DNA of 64,000 nucleotides. Source: Alcaligenes sp. SORT26. Its GTDB lineage: Bacteria; Pseudomonadota; Gammaproteobacteria; Burkholderiales; Burkholderiaceae_B. Shown in pieces: positions 1-9,638 of the stretch; position 1 is the first letter of the stretch, and each line of letters begins with the position of its first letter. The translations under genes and the position numbers were made by a program. The notes beneath the pieces are model-generated. The model made no database searches. It saw only the letters and a list, made by a program, of their open reading frames with translations, and had not been told where the DNA came from. Location of the stretch: contig NZ_CP070975.1 of assembly GCF_017377875.1 (NCBI RefSeq), positions 3,596,001 to 3,660,000 on the forward strand, written 5' to 3'.

Positions 1-1319
1 CGGACTTTCTCGGCAACGTCCTTGAGCTGGTTTTGCAGCTCGGAGGTGTCGCCCTGGTAAGCCAGCTTGCCATCAAAATGCTTGCTGATGAAGTTGGCGG
101 CACGGCTGGCGATGTTGACGTACTTGCCGATCAGGTCGCTGTTGACGCGGGCGATGAAGTCGTCAGGGTTGAAGTCCATGTCTTCAACGTGCGAGTTCAG
201 CTTGGCGGCCATGTAATAGCGCATCCACTCGGCATCCATGCCCAGTTCCAGGTAGCGCAGGGGCGAAATGCCTGTGCCACGGCTCTTGGACATTTTTTCG
301 CCACTAACGGTAATGAAACCGTGTACGTTCAGGGCGTCTGGCACTTTACGGCCGGAGAACTTCAGCATGGCAGGCCAGAACAGAGCGTGGAAGTACACGA
401 TGTCCTTACCGATGAAGTGCACCTGTTCAGTATTGCCTTCAGGGTCCAGCAAGGCGTCAAAGTCCAGACCGGCCTTGGCGCAGTAGGCTTTCAAGGAAGC
501 CAGGTAGCCAACAGGAGCGTCCAGCCAGACGTAGAAGTATTTGCCGGGAGCGTCTGGAATCGGGATGCCGTAGTAAGGCTCGTCGCGCGAAATGTCCCAG
601 TCGTTCAGGGAGGCTTCAGCGCCTTCACCTGTACCCAGCCATTCGCGGGTCTTGCCCAGCACTTCGGATTGCAGACGTGGTTTGCCCTGGGCGTTCTTGC
701 CCGTGGTCCACTCTTGCAGGAAGGCCACACAGCGCGGGTCGGACAGACGGAAGAAGAAGTGTTCCGAGGTCTTCAGCACCGGACGCGCATTGGTCAGGGT
801 GGAGTAGGGCTCGATCAGCTCTGTGGGGGCGTAGACAGCGCTACAGACTTCACAGCTATCGCCGTACTGGTCTTTAGCGTGACACTTGGGGCACTCGCCC
901 TTGATGTAGCGATCGGGCAGGAACATGCCTTTGACCGGATCGTAAAACTGCTCGATGGTGCGGGTATCAATGAACCCGGCGGTTTTCAGCGTGCGGTAGA
1001 TGTCCTGGGCCAGTTCGACGTTGTCAGGCGAATCCGTGCGGTGCCAGTGGTCGAACTTGACGTTAAAGCCGTTCAGGTAGGTCGGGCGCTCCGCCGCAAT
1101 CTTGTCCACCAGCTGAGCGGGCGTAATGCCAGCGCTTTCAGCCTTGAGCATGATGGGGGCGCCATGGGCGTCATCCGCGCACACAAAATGTACAGTATGT
1201 CCCGACATTCGCATGGACCGGACCCAGATGTCGGCCTGGATATATTCCATGATGTGGCCGATGTGAAACGAGCCGTTGGCGTACGGCAGGGCGGTCGTAA
1301 CAAATATCGTTCGTGACAT
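1..1319 (-). CDS. metG: Methionyl-tRNA synthetase, 3' end cut by window edge
   Basis: Class I aminoacyl-tRNA synthetase that charges tRNA-Met in the cytoplasm. The protein starts [16 protein letters not shown] and carries the class I signature as HIGH-like FHIGH about 20 residues in. A zinc knuckle with paired CxxC motifs (CPKC, then CEVC) lies near 840-900, and the catalytic loop KMSKS near 284-300. About 439 codons are visible; the anticodon-binding C-terminal part lies left of the window. The start is the ATG at 1317-1319, right before the conserved N-terminus. The long plus-strand frame over this region is an antisense shadow. Confidence 0.97.
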   Translation of the reverse strand, partial: MSRTIFVTTALPYANGSFHIGHIMEYIQADIWVRSMRMSGHTVHFVCADDAHGAPIMLKAESAGITPAQLVDKIAAERPTYLNGFNVKFDHWHRTDSPDNVELAQDIYRTLKTAGFIDTRTIEQFYDPVKGMFLPDRYIKGECPKCHAKDQYGDSCEVCSAVYAPTELIEPYSTLTNARPVLKTSEHFFFRLSDPRCVAFLQEWTTGKNAQGKPRLQSEVLGKTREWLGTGEGAEASLNDWDISRDEPYYGIPIPDAPGKYFYVWLDAPVGYLASLKAYCAKAGLDFDALLDPEGNTEQVHFIGKDIVYFHALFWPAMLKFSGRKVPDALNVHGFITVSGEKMSKSRGTGISPLRYLELGMDAEWMRYYMAAKLNSHVEDMDFNPDDFIARVNSDLIGKYVNIASRAANFISKHFDGKLAYQGDTSELQNQLKDVAEKV

Positions 1320-1445
1320 GACTTAACAAAATAAAAGAGAAAGGGAACAAGGATTCTACGGTCTATTGCAGACTTGTGCCGCGCAAGGCCGATGAATGTC
1401 CACGGGCAGGTTGCTGATTAGTCTTTGCAAATACTACAAATGCAC

Positions 1446-1475
1446 ACACCCTGAGCCTTGGACGACTCAGGGTGT
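1446..1475. repeat. Perfect 10-bp inverted repeat, possible terminator
   Basis: ACACCCTGAG (1446-1455) and CTCAGGGTGT (1466-1475) are perfectly complementary with a 10-nt loop. It lies downstream of the small minus-strand gene ending at 1538. There is no T-run directly after it on either strand, so calling it a terminator is an inference. Confidence 0.4.
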
Positions 1476-1537
1476 TCGGGGGCATGACCAAATCAGCTTT
1501 GCTGCTCGCCAAAGGCTTGGCGAACAGTCAAATACTG

Positions 1538-1795
1538 TTAAGGAATCTCGCGCATCTCGATGTCGGTAACATCACGCGAACGGGGTGTTGTCGACTGTTT
1601 GCTGGCAGCATCTGGGCGGCGGCGTTGGTCCCAATAGGCTTTGACACCAAAAGGACGGCCACTAATACGCGCCACAATGTATAAAATGCCGATCGCAATA
1701 GCGGTGGAAACCATGAAGATAAACGCCATGATCGCACCAAATATTGTCAGCAAGACAAAGAGGGCTGTGCGGATAATCTGGTTAAATGTGTTCAT
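1538..1795 (-). CDS. Small membrane protein of unknown function (85 aa)
   Basis: Not recognised as a named family. Residues about 8-45 form one long or two closely spaced hydrophobic segments (LFVLLTIFGAIMAFIFMVS and following), then a basic, hydrophilic tail rich in Arg, Ser and Thr. This suggests an inner-membrane protein with a cytoplasmic C-terminus. It is divergent from apbC with about 100 bp between the starts and no strong Shine-Dalgarno. It is kept because the hydrophobic design is coherent and the gap would otherwise be unexplained. A shifted frame on the same strand is a weaker alternative. Confidence 0.55.
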   Translation of the reverse strand: MNTFNQIIRTALFVLLTIFGAIMAFIFMVSTAIAIGILYIVARISGRPFGVKAYWDQRRRPDAASKQSTTPRSRDVTDIEMREIP

Positions 1796-1897
1796 AGGGT
1801 TAGTATGACATCATAAGTGTAAAAAAATTCCTGTTGAACCGCTAATTTTCTGGTTTAAAGGTATGGTGATGTTTCTTTATATCAAGGTTTTGGATAA

Positions 1898-2983
1898 ATG
1901 ACAGTGAGTTCCGAGCGCGTGTTGCAAGCCCTGGCGAGTGTGACCGATCCCAACACGTTAAAGAAGTTATCGGTCGATGCGGGTCGATGCGAACTGAGCA
2001 TTGACCAGAACCAAGTTGAGCTGACTTTGCATCTGCCCTACACGGCTTATGACATTCAGGGACAACTGCGCGAGCGTATCGAGCAGGCCTTGGCGGGCGT
2101 GGGTGCCACCCTGTCCAAGCTGCATTTGAGTCCTCGCATTGGTGTTCATGCGGTGCAAGAAGGTTTGCGCCCCATGCCCAATATCCGCAACATTATTGCG
2201 GTGTCCTCAGGCAAAGGCGGTGTCGGTAAAAGCACGACCTCAGTGAACCTGGCTTTGGCCTTGCACATGCAAGGTGCCCGCGTTGGTTTGCTGGATGCGG
2301 ATATCTACGGACCAAGCGTGCCCACCATGCTGGGCCTGCACGAGCGTCCACGCAGTGCAGACGGCAAGATGATGGAGCCGCTGATCGGTCACGGTCTGCA
2401 AGCCAACTCCATCGGTTTCCTGTTGGATGAAGACGCTCCTGCTATCTGGCGTGGTCCCATGGCGACCCAAGCCCTGACACAGTTGCTTACACAAACGCGT
2501 TGGGATGATCTGGATTACCTGATCATCGACATGCCTCCCGGCACCGGCGATATCGCCTTGACCTTGTCGCAAAAAGTGCCTTTGACGGGTGCGGTGATTG
2601 TGACCACCCCTCAAGATCTGGCATTGATCGACGCCAAGCGTGGGCTGAACATGTTCCAGAAGGTCAATGTGCCTGTTCTGGGTATTGTGGAAAACATGTC
2701 GGTCCATATCTGCTCGAACTGTGGTCATGCTGACCCGGTCTTCGGTCAGCATGGTGGTCGCGATATGGCCAGCCAGTTCAACGTCCCTTGGCTGGGTGCC
2801 TTGCCTTTGGCCATGAGCATTCGGGCTCAGACCGATTCCGGTACCCCGACGGTGATTGCCAGCGCAGACAGTCCCGAGGCCCGCCTGTATCACGAGATTG
2901 CCAATCGCGTTTCGGCTAACTTGTCGCAACTTCCTCCAGACACGTCGGGGCAGCGCCCCAAGGTTGTTCCTCGTCCTCTTTGA
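1898..2983 (+). CDS. apbC: Iron-sulfur cluster carrier ATPase Mrp/ApbC
   Basis: Cytoplasmic P-loop ATPase that binds and delivers Fe-S clusters. The order is typical: an N-terminal MIP18-like domain (about residues 1-90), then a ParA/MinD-type nucleotide-binding domain opening with the deviant Walker A GKGGVGKSTTSVNLALAL. It continues with LLDADIYGPSVPTMLG and a CxxC pair (CSNCGHADPVFG) that carries the cluster in the dimer. The length of 361 aa is normal. It lies 6 bp upstream of tamA, so co-transcription is likely although the functions are unrelated. Confidence 0.95.
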   Translation: MTVSSERVLQALASVTDPNTLKKLSVDAGRCELSIDQNQVELTLHLPYTAYDIQGQLRERIEQALAGVGATLSKLHLSPRIGVHAVQEGLRPMPNIRNIIAVSSGKGGVGKSTTSVNLALALHMQGARVGLLDADIYGPSVPTMLGLHERPRSADGKMMEPLIGHGLQANSIGFLLDEDAPAIWRGPMATQALTQLLTQTRWDDLDYLIIDMPPGTGDIALTLSQKVPLTGAVIVTTPQDLALIDAKRGLNMFQKVNVPVLGIVENMSVHICSNCGHADPVFGQHGGRDMASQFNVPWLGALPLAMSIRAQTDSGTPTVIASADSPEARLYHEIANRVSANLSQLPPDTSGQRPKVVPRPL

Positions 2984-2989
2984 GTACGT

Positions 2990-4768
2990 ATGCGCAAATC
3001 CGGCTTTTGCCTGTTGTTCTCGATAGTCCTGAGCCCTGCAGTTTGGGCTCAGTCTTCCGTGCCCGATGTCATTATTGATCCAGGGGGCGTGCCCCCTCAG
3101 GCGCTGAAAGAAATTCAGCGTGCGGTCAGTGCGATTACGCGTTTGGCGGAAGACCAGGACTTGGGAGAGGTCTCGCGTCTGCGACGCCGGGCTCACGATG
3201 CGACCGTCTCCGCTTTGCAGACCCAGGGTTATTTTGACTCGGTGGTCACGCTGGAGGTGGGCGAAGATTCCAGCGGTGAATATTGGGACATCATTATTCA
3301 GCCGGGTGAAATCACCCGTGTGCGTGACATTGCCCTGGACTTCAAAGGCAAGATTCAGGAACCGGAATACCAGGTGAGGCTGGAAGGGATCAAAGCCAGC
3401 TTTCCCTTGAAAGTGGACGATCCCTTTTTGAATTCAGTCTGGTCTTCGGCCAAATCGGATTTGCTGGAAAGCGTACAGCGCCAGGATTTTTACTACGCTC
3501 GTTACGTAGACACGCGGGCGACGGTCTTGGCCGATGAAGGCGTGGCCGACCTCTCCCTGAAAGTAGACAGTGGGCCGCGCGTTCGCATGGGGCCGCTGGA
3601 AACCACGGGCCTGAAACGTGTGCCCCAATCCCTGGTTGATCGCTACGTGCGCTATACGCCCGGCGATCCCTACGATCAGGACAAGCTGGACGAGTGGCAG
3701 CAATCCTTGGCTGCCACCACTTTTTTTCGGGGTGCCTTTGTCACTCTGGACGAGGAAGCTGGCAAAAAGAAAGAGCTTCCTGATGGTGATGTAGAGCTGC
3801 CTGTTCGTATACGGGTCACCGAAGCGCCATCCAAGCAGTTCACCGGCTCTTTGGGTTTTGACAGCGACCACGGTGCGCGTGTTGAAGCCTTGTATCGGAA
3901 GAATATTGTGTTTGGCCTGCCAATCTGGTCCGAGGCCGGTATTGGCGTGGATAAAAAGCGCCAACGGGCCTTTTATGACATCCACTTGCCGCCCACGATT
4001 AGCGGCTACAAGAACAGCTTTGGGGTTTTGTACGACCGCTCTGATATTGAAGGGCTGGACACGGAACGTGCGGCTTTGGGCTGGAAGCTGCGCCAGGAGC
4101 GGAAGGCGGCAGGCAATAGCCGCGTGGAATATGAAACCGAATGGGGTTTGCTGGGTGCCTGGGACAAGACCAAGATTTCCGGTCTCCCCACCCGTGAAAC
4201 CCCTTCAGCCATTGCAACCTGGCAATGGCTGCGCCGGGACGTGGACAAGAAATATGATCCGCGTGAAGGCAATCTGATTGATTTCGGCGTGGGTGCCGGT
4301 GTCACTCTGGACAAGGGCGAGACCTTTTACCGCAGCAATTTGCGACTGCAACAGTGGTGGCCAGTTGGGGAGCGGGATATTTTGTCCCTGCGCGGTGAAA
4401 TCGGTAAGGTTTGGCGCATGACGGACCGCACACCGCCTGACTTCGGTTATCGGACCGGGGGCGCTCGCAGTGTCCGTGGCTACAAATATCAAAGCATTGG
4501 CCTGCAACAAGGCGATGCCGTAGTGGGTGCACCGGCCATGGTAGTAGCCAGTGTGGAGTACACGCACTTTTTCACCAGCATGTACGGGATGCGCGCGTTT
4601 GTGGATGTGGGCGATGCCGCGCCCAGCTTTGGTGATATGGATTTAGCCTGGGGCTACGGTTTGGGTGCGGTCGTTCGTACACCGGCGGGCCCCTTCAATC
4701 TTGATCTGGCCTATGGTCAGCGAGACAAACGTGTACGTTTAAGCTTCTCTTTGGGAATCGCATTTTAA
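2990..4768 (+). CDS. tamA: Translocation and assembly module outer-membrane protein TamA
   Basis: Omp85-family outer-membrane barrel that works with TamB in assembly of autotransporters and envelope lipid/protein homeostasis. It has a signal peptide (MRKSGFCLLFSIVLSPAVWA), periplasmic POTRA domains over about residues 25-260, then a 16-strand-type barrel. The barrel contains the lid-lock motif VRGY within ARSVRGYKYQS and ends in an aromatic (GIAF), as outer-membrane proteins do. Length 592 aa. The stop overlaps the tamB start as TAATG, so the two are translationally coupled. Confidence 0.95.
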   Translation: MRKSGFCLLFSIVLSPAVWAQSSVPDVIIDPGGVPPQALKEIQRAVSAITRLAEDQDLGEVSRLRRRAHDATVSALQTQGYFDSVVTLEVGEDSSGEYWDIIIQPGEITRVRDIALDFKGKIQEPEYQVRLEGIKASFPLKVDDPFLNSVWSSAKSDLLESVQRQDFYYARYVDTRATVLADEGVADLSLKVDSGPRVRMGPLETTGLKRVPQSLVDRYVRYTPGDPYDQDKLDEWQQSLAATTFFRGAFVTLDEEAGKKKELPDGDVELPVRIRVTEAPSKQFTGSLGFDSDHGARVEALYRKNIVFGLPIWSEAGIGVDKKRQRAFYDIHLPPTISGYKNSFGVLYDRSDIEGLDTERAALGWKLRQERKAAGNSRVEYETEWGLLGAWDKTKISGLPTRETPSAIATWQWLRRDVDKKYDPREGNLIDFGVGAGVTLDKGETFYRSNLRLQQWWPVGERDILSLRGEIGKVWRMTDRTPPDFGYRTGGARSVRGYKYQSIGLQQGDAVVGAPAMVVASVEYTHFFTSMYGMRAFVDVGDAAPSFGDMDLAWGYGLGAVVRTPAGPFNLDLAYGQRDKRVRLSFSLGIAF

Positions 4769-7700
4769 TGGCTTGGGTTCGGCGCTGGTTCCGATATTTT
4801 GCCTTGTGGGGCATCCCCTTTGTGGTGGTTGCCCTGCTGCTTGTTTGCGGCTTTGTGTATTGGGTGTTGGCGAGTCAGGCCGGTACAAGCTGGGCCTTGC
4901 GCACGGCTTTGCCCTATGCGCAGGGGAGCGCCCAAGGGGTGCGCGGAACCATTTGGGATGGATTAAGTGTTGATCACCTGGTGCTGGGTTTGCCTGGTAC
5001 ACACGTGGACATCGAGCGCTTGCGTCTGCAGGCCAATTGGAAAGAATTGTGGGAACGCCGCTTGCATGTGATCGAGCTGAGCGCCCATAAAGTGGATGTA
5101 GCCTTGACCTCCTCGGATGAGCCCAAGTCTGACGAGCCCTTCAAGATGCCGGAGCTCCCAGTCAGTATTGCCGTGGACAAGCTGGCGCTGGGCCAGTTTT
5201 TGCTGACTCAGGATGGCACGCCCCTGCCCGTGGCGATTGCGGATCTGTCTTCGGCTCTGGCCTTGGACTCTGATAGTGCCCAACTGCGCCTGTACGATTT
5301 GATCGTAGCGAATGAATCCATCCGTGCCGGTTTTCAGGGCGAAGTGGAGCTGGGTGGTTTGGAAGCGCCTTACCCGGCACGCGCCGATATCCAGATTATT
5401 GCTCGTGGCTTGACGGCGGACTCACCCATTTGCGCCAAGCAGTATCTGCCTGCTTACGCGGAGCAATCGACATCCGGGAAATCTGCAACGAAGGCCGTCG
5501 CAGGCCAGCCCAAAACGGTCGCAGAGACGGTGAAAACGAGTGCCAAGGCGGACGCTTCTGGTGGGACGTCCGCGGCTGCAGCCACTTCAAATCAAACAGC
5601 AGACAAAGCATCGGAAAAAAACTCTGGAAAAACACCAGGAAAATCAGCAGAGCAAAGTGCTGAACCAGCGGAAGCCGGGGCTACGCTGCAAGGCCAGTCT
5701 GGCCTCAAGGCACAGAGCCAGGCGGTCAACTCCCTGGAGCAGCCCATTGATCCCCATGGCGTCGCCGGAGTCATCAGCTCCGAGCCTGAGAGCAGTACCG
5801 GTGTGGTCGATGAAGGGCGTATTCAGGAGCCGGTCGTAGTCCCTGAACCCGAGCCTTTGCCCGATTGCGTGGTCAACGCTCAAATCACCTTGAATGGCTC
5901 TCTGGAACAAGCCACTTTGTTGCTCAACGGTCATGGCCAGGGCTATAGCCTGGACGCCAGCGCAGAGTTGAGCCCGCTGGATTCCGTGCCAGTGCGTCAG
6001 GCCAAGCTGGCCGTGAAACTGCCGGACGAGTCCTCGCTGGATGCGGACTTCGCCTGGGATGCCACACAGGAAGGGGTGCACGTTCAGGATCATTTCAAAG
6101 GCCAGTTCCGCAGCGACAAGCTGGATCTGCATGCCTTGCTGGGCGATGTGCTGCCAGATGCCTTGATCAATACCCAAGGCCAGTTCGATGTGGTCCTGGC
6201 GGATAAAGAGCAGTTGCTCTCGGCGGATGTCGATATACAGCTTTTGCAAGGCAGTCGCTGGAACAAGCAGACGGCTATTGGGCAGATCAAGGCCAAGGCT
6301 TCTGCACCGGCTCAGCCCGGCCAGCCGGACTGGTGGCGTCTGCTGACGGTTTCGGATGTGCTTACCGATATGAAGATCGGTGAGAACCAAGTCCAGTTGA
6401 AGGGTGGCTTCGGCATGTCCGGTAAAGCCGAACTGGATTTGTTGGCGAAGATTCCCCGTGCCGAACAGCTATGGCCAGGTCTGGAGTTAGGCAAGGCCTC
6501 GGCACAAGGTCAGTTGCGCGGGGAGATCGCTCGTCACACATTGCAGTTGAAAGGCCAGTACGACTTGGGTGGTAATGCCAAGGGTCAATTAGGCCAGGGG
6601 CTGGCTGAAGCCGATCTGGCACTGGAGGGGGGCTGGCACTTTGCCGATCAGGGCAAGGCTGCGTATTGGGATGGCAAGGTAAACCGTTTGGTGGCGGACC
6701 ATGCCGGATTGATCGTGCGTTTGCAGTCGGCACTGCCGGTACGTTTCACCGATGCTCTGCGGGCACCGGAGCCTCCGGCTCAAGCTGCCAAAGCAGATGC
6801 CAAGGATCAAGCTAAACCTGCTGACGCTGCTACTGCTGCACCTGAGAAAGAGGTGGCAGCGCAAACCTCCGGTTCTGCAGCGACTCAATCGCCTTCGGCA
6901 GAAGCCCCAATGCCAGCGACCGCACAGACAGCTGCTTCGGCTGCTCCAGCGGAAGCAGAGCAAGCGAAGGCACAAGCAGGCGCTCCTGAAAACGCAGCCG
7001 ACAAAACAGCAACAGCTCCCAAGACTCCCGAGCCATTGGCTCCCTGGTCGGTACGTGTTGGTGCGGGTACTTTGAGTACGACAGTCGATGGCGAACCCTG
7101 GATCAATCTGCGTCACCAGGAATCCAGCTACCAGCCTGGCCAATGGGCCAGCCGTGGTGAGTTGCTGGATCTGGTCTTGTCCGAGCCCCGTATCGCACGC
7201 CTGCTGCGCAAAGTTGGCGTAGAAGCGAGTGCGGAGAAGGACAAGGGGGGCGTCAAGATTGTTAAGCACAAGAAAACTCAGCCTCCCGAAATTGATATCA
7301 AAGCCCGTTGGGATCTGAAATTTAACGGTGCCTTGTCCGGGCAGGTGCGCGTTGATCGCGTCGCCGGGGATGTGCAGGTCTTTGCTGAACCACCCATGTC
7401 CTTGGGCCTGGAAGATCTGAGCATAGTCATTAATGCGAAACCCACATCGGCCACTACCAGCCGCGTGGATGCTCAGTTAGACCTGCGTACCAAGGAAATG
7501 GGCTACGTGACGGCCAAGGCCCAGACCCCTATTCATGGGCTGGCCCTGAACGAAAACGACCGCAAAACTGTCAGTATTCAAGCCAATATTGATGACTTGA
7601 GCTGGACGCGCCTGTTCCTGGGTGATGCCATGGAATTGGGTGGTCGTCTGAACGCGGACGTGAATATTGATGTGGGTGCAAAATGGGCCTGGACCAGCCG

Positions 7701-8937
7701 CGGAACCGTGACGGGCCGCGAGCTGCGCTTTACGCGTCTGGACGACGGTATCCGCCTGATTGATGGTCAGTTGGATGCCCGTTTTGATGGTGATATCTTC
7801 AGGCTGGAGTCCTTGAGTTTCCCGGCTCGCCCACGGGTAGAGCCGCAAGAGTGGCGTACGGCCACCTGGCTGAAAGAAAGCCCGGATGCCAAAGATGGCA
7901 AGCTGACCGTTTCGGGGCAGTGGAACCTGAGCACTCAGCAAGGGGCCTTCGGGGTGGATATCTTCCGCTTCCCAATCCTGCAACGCGCCGATCGTTACGC
8001 CATGATGTCCGGCAATATTGCCCTGAACATGGAATTGCCGCGCATAGCGATTACCGGCAAGGTCGAGGCCGATGCCGGTTGGTTCAACCTGGACATGCTG
8101 GGTGGCATTCCTACCGTCGATAGCGATGTGGTGATTGTGCGGGCAGGTGACGAGCCTGCCTCCGAGCCTTCCCAGGCCGCTACTGACATGAGCATGGAAA
8201 TCGATGTGGACCTGGGGCCGCGCTTTTACCTGACGGGTTACGGCGTGAACTCCGGTCTGGTCGGCAGCCTGAGGGTCACTATGATTGGTGGCAAGCTCAC
8301 TGGTATGGGTGCCTTGCGTACTCGTGGTGGCCGCATCGAGTTGTACGGTCAAAAGCTGATGCTCAAGCGCGGAACCGTGACCTTCCAGGGCGACATTACC
8401 TCGCCCATCCTGGACATCGAAGCCCTGCGTACCGGTCAGGCGGTAGAAGCAGGTGTTAAGGTAGCCGGTACGGCACGCAAGCCCAGAATTGATTTGGTGT
8501 CTTACCCGGAAGTCAGTGAAGTTGAAAAACTGTCCTGGCTCCTGCTGGGCCACGGCCCGGATGATTCCGGTGGCGATATGGCTTTGCTGCTTAGCGTGGG
8601 TACCTCTTTCCTGGGTGATGGTGAACCCTTCTACCGCAAGTTCGGGATTGATGAAGTGGCCATGCGTTCGGGCGACCTGGGCAGTGCTGGTAGCATTTTG
8701 CCGGTGGAAAGTGTGGTCAAATCCCTGAACAGCGGCACCAGCAACGAAGAGCGCAAGTTTATTGCGATCAGCAAGGCACTGACGGCGGACATTTCCGTTA
8801 GCCTGGAGCAGGCCATGGCCGATACCGGCACAGTGGGACGAGCCAGCTACCGCCTGGCGCGGGGTCTGACCGCAGAGGTCAGCGCTGGTACTGTCAACGG
8901 TCTGGCCCTGATTTACCGCTGGTTCTCAAAGGATTGA
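4768..8937 (+). CDS. tamB: Translocation and assembly module inner-membrane protein TamB
   Basis: Very large (1389 aa) AsmA-like/DUF490 protein spanning the periplasm and partnering TamA. One N-terminal transmembrane helix (about residues 10-35, FVVVALLLVCGFVYWVL) anchors it. The body is repetitive beta-rich sequence and the end is a conserved DUF490/TamB domain (about residues 1000-1389). Two low-complexity segments rich in Ala, Lys, Thr, Gln and Glu interrupt it at about residues 232-362 and 670-765. They look like flexible insertions and make the protein longer than its enterobacterial relatives. It is coupled to tamA by overlap. Confidence 0.94.
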   Translation: MAWVRRWFRYFALWGIPFVVVALLLVCGFVYWVLASQAGTSWALRTALPYAQGSAQGVRGTIWDGLSVDHLVLGLPGTHVDIERLRLQANWKELWERRLHVIELSAHKVDVALTSSDEPKSDEPFKMPELPVSIAVDKLALGQFLLTQDGTPLPVAIADLSSALALDSDSAQLRLYDLIVANESIRAGFQGEVELGGLEAPYPARADIQIIARGLTADSPICAKQYLPAYAEQSTSGKSATKAVAGQPKTVAETVKTSAKADASGGTSAAAATSNQTADKASEKNSGKTPGKSAEQSAEPAEAGATLQGQSGLKAQSQAVNSLEQPIDPHGVAGVISSEPESSTGVVDEGRIQEPVVVPEPEPLPDCVVNAQITLNGSLEQATLLLNGHGQGYSLDASAELSPLDSVPVRQAKLAVKLPDESSLDADFAWDATQEGVHVQDHFKGQFRSDKLDLHALLGDVLPDALINTQGQFDVVLADKEQLLSADVDIQLLQGSRWNKQTAIGQIKAKASAPAQPGQPDWWRLLTVSDVLTDMKIGENQVQLKGGFGMSGKAELDLLAKIPRAEQLWPGLELGKASAQGQLRGEIARHTLQLKGQYDLGGNAKGQLGQGLAEADLALEGGWHFADQGKAAYWDGKVNRLVADHAGLIVRLQSALPVRFTDALRAPEPPAQAAKADAKDQAKPADAATAAPEKEVAAQTSGSAATQSPSAEAPMPATAQTAASAAPAEAEQAKAQAGAPENAADKTATAPKTPEPLAPWSVRVGAGTLSTTVDGEPWINLRHQESSYQPGQWASRGELLDLVLSEPRIARLLRKVGVEASAEKDKGGVKIVKHKKTQPPEIDIKARWDLKFNGALSGQVRVDRVAGDVQVFAEPPMSLGLEDLSIVINAKPTSATTSRVDAQLDLRTKEMGYVTAKAQTPIHGLALNENDRKTVSIQANIDDLSWTRLFLGDAMELGGRLNADVNIDVGAKWAWTSRGTVTGRELRFTRLDDGIRLIDGQLDARFDGDIFRLESLSFPARPRVEPQEWRTATWLKESPDAKDGKLTVSGQWNLSTQQGAFGVDIFRFPILQRADRYAMMSGNIALNMELPRIAITGKVEADAGWFNLDMLGGIPTVDSDVVIVRAGDEPASEPSQAATDMSMEIDVDLGPRFYLTGYGVNSGLVGSLRVTMIGGKLTGMGALRTRGGRIELYGQKLMLKRGTVTFQGDITSPILDIEALRTGQAVEAGVKVAGTARKPRIDLVSYPEVSEVEKLSWLLLGHGPDDSGGDMALLLSVGTSFLGDGEPFYRKFGIDEVAMRSGDLGSAGSILPVESVVKSLNSGTSNEERKFIAISKALTADISVSLEQAMADTGTVGRASYRLARGLTAEVSAGTVNGLALIYRWFSKD

Positions 8938-9065
8938 TACGGGCTTGCCCGGCGCAAAGCGGGCAGAAAATTGTGGTGCAAATGACATATTTGCGCCGCA
9001 ATTAGCTTGTGCGTGTATCTAAACGATAAAATAACCGGTTACTGATTTAAGGCGGCTAATTTCTT

Positions 9066-9629
9066 ATGAGTATCAAAAGCGACCGTTGGATTCGGCGGGC
9101 TGCTGCCCAAGGCATGATCGAGCCTTTCGAGCCAGGCCAAGTGCGTAATGTAGACGGACAACGTATCGTCAGCTACGGCACCAGCAGCTATGGCTACGAT
9201 GTGCGTTGTGCCAACGAATTCAAGATTTTCACCAACATCAATTCGACCATCGTGGACCCCAAGGCCTTCGATGAAAAATCCTTTGTGGATTTTGTCGGTG
9301 ATGTGTGCATTATTCCGCCCAATTCCTTTGCGCTGGCTCGCACGGTTGAGTACTTCCGTATTCCCCGCAGTGTGCTGACCATGTGTCTGGGTAAAAGCAC
9401 CTATGCCCGTTGCGGCATCATCGTGAACGTGACCCCGCTGGAACCTGAATGGGAAGGCCACGTCACTCTGGAATTTTCCAATACCACCCCGCTGCCAGCC
9501 AAGATTTACGCCGGTGAAGGGTGTGCACAGATGTTGTTCTTTGAAAGCGATGAAGTGTGCGAAGTGTCGTACCGCGACCGCGGCGGCAAATATCAAGGTC
9601 AGCTAGGCGTTACCCTGCCTCGTACCTAG
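9066..9629 (+). CDS. dcd: dCTP deaminase
   Basis: Deaminates dCTP to dUTP, feeding dTMP synthesis. The 187-aa protein is full length for the homotrimeric family. The conserved core [18 protein letters not shown] is followed by [19 protein letters not shown], holding the catalytic glutamate, and a C-terminal GGKYQGQ substrate-lid motif. It has its own start about 130 bp after tamB and ends 9 bp before the decarboxylase gene. The product could be used by thyA, encoded 5 kb downstream. Confidence 0.97.
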   Translation: MSIKSDRWIRRAAAQGMIEPFEPGQVRNVDGQRIVSYGTSSYGYDVRCANEFKIFTNINSTIVDPKAFDEKSFVDFVGDVCIIPPNSFALARTVEYFRIPRSVLTMCLGKSTYARCGIIVNVTPLEPEWEGHVTLEFSNTTPLPAKIYAGEGCAQMLFFESDEVCEVSYRDRGGKYQGQLGVTLPRT

Positions 9630-9638
9630 GAGTTCTGG

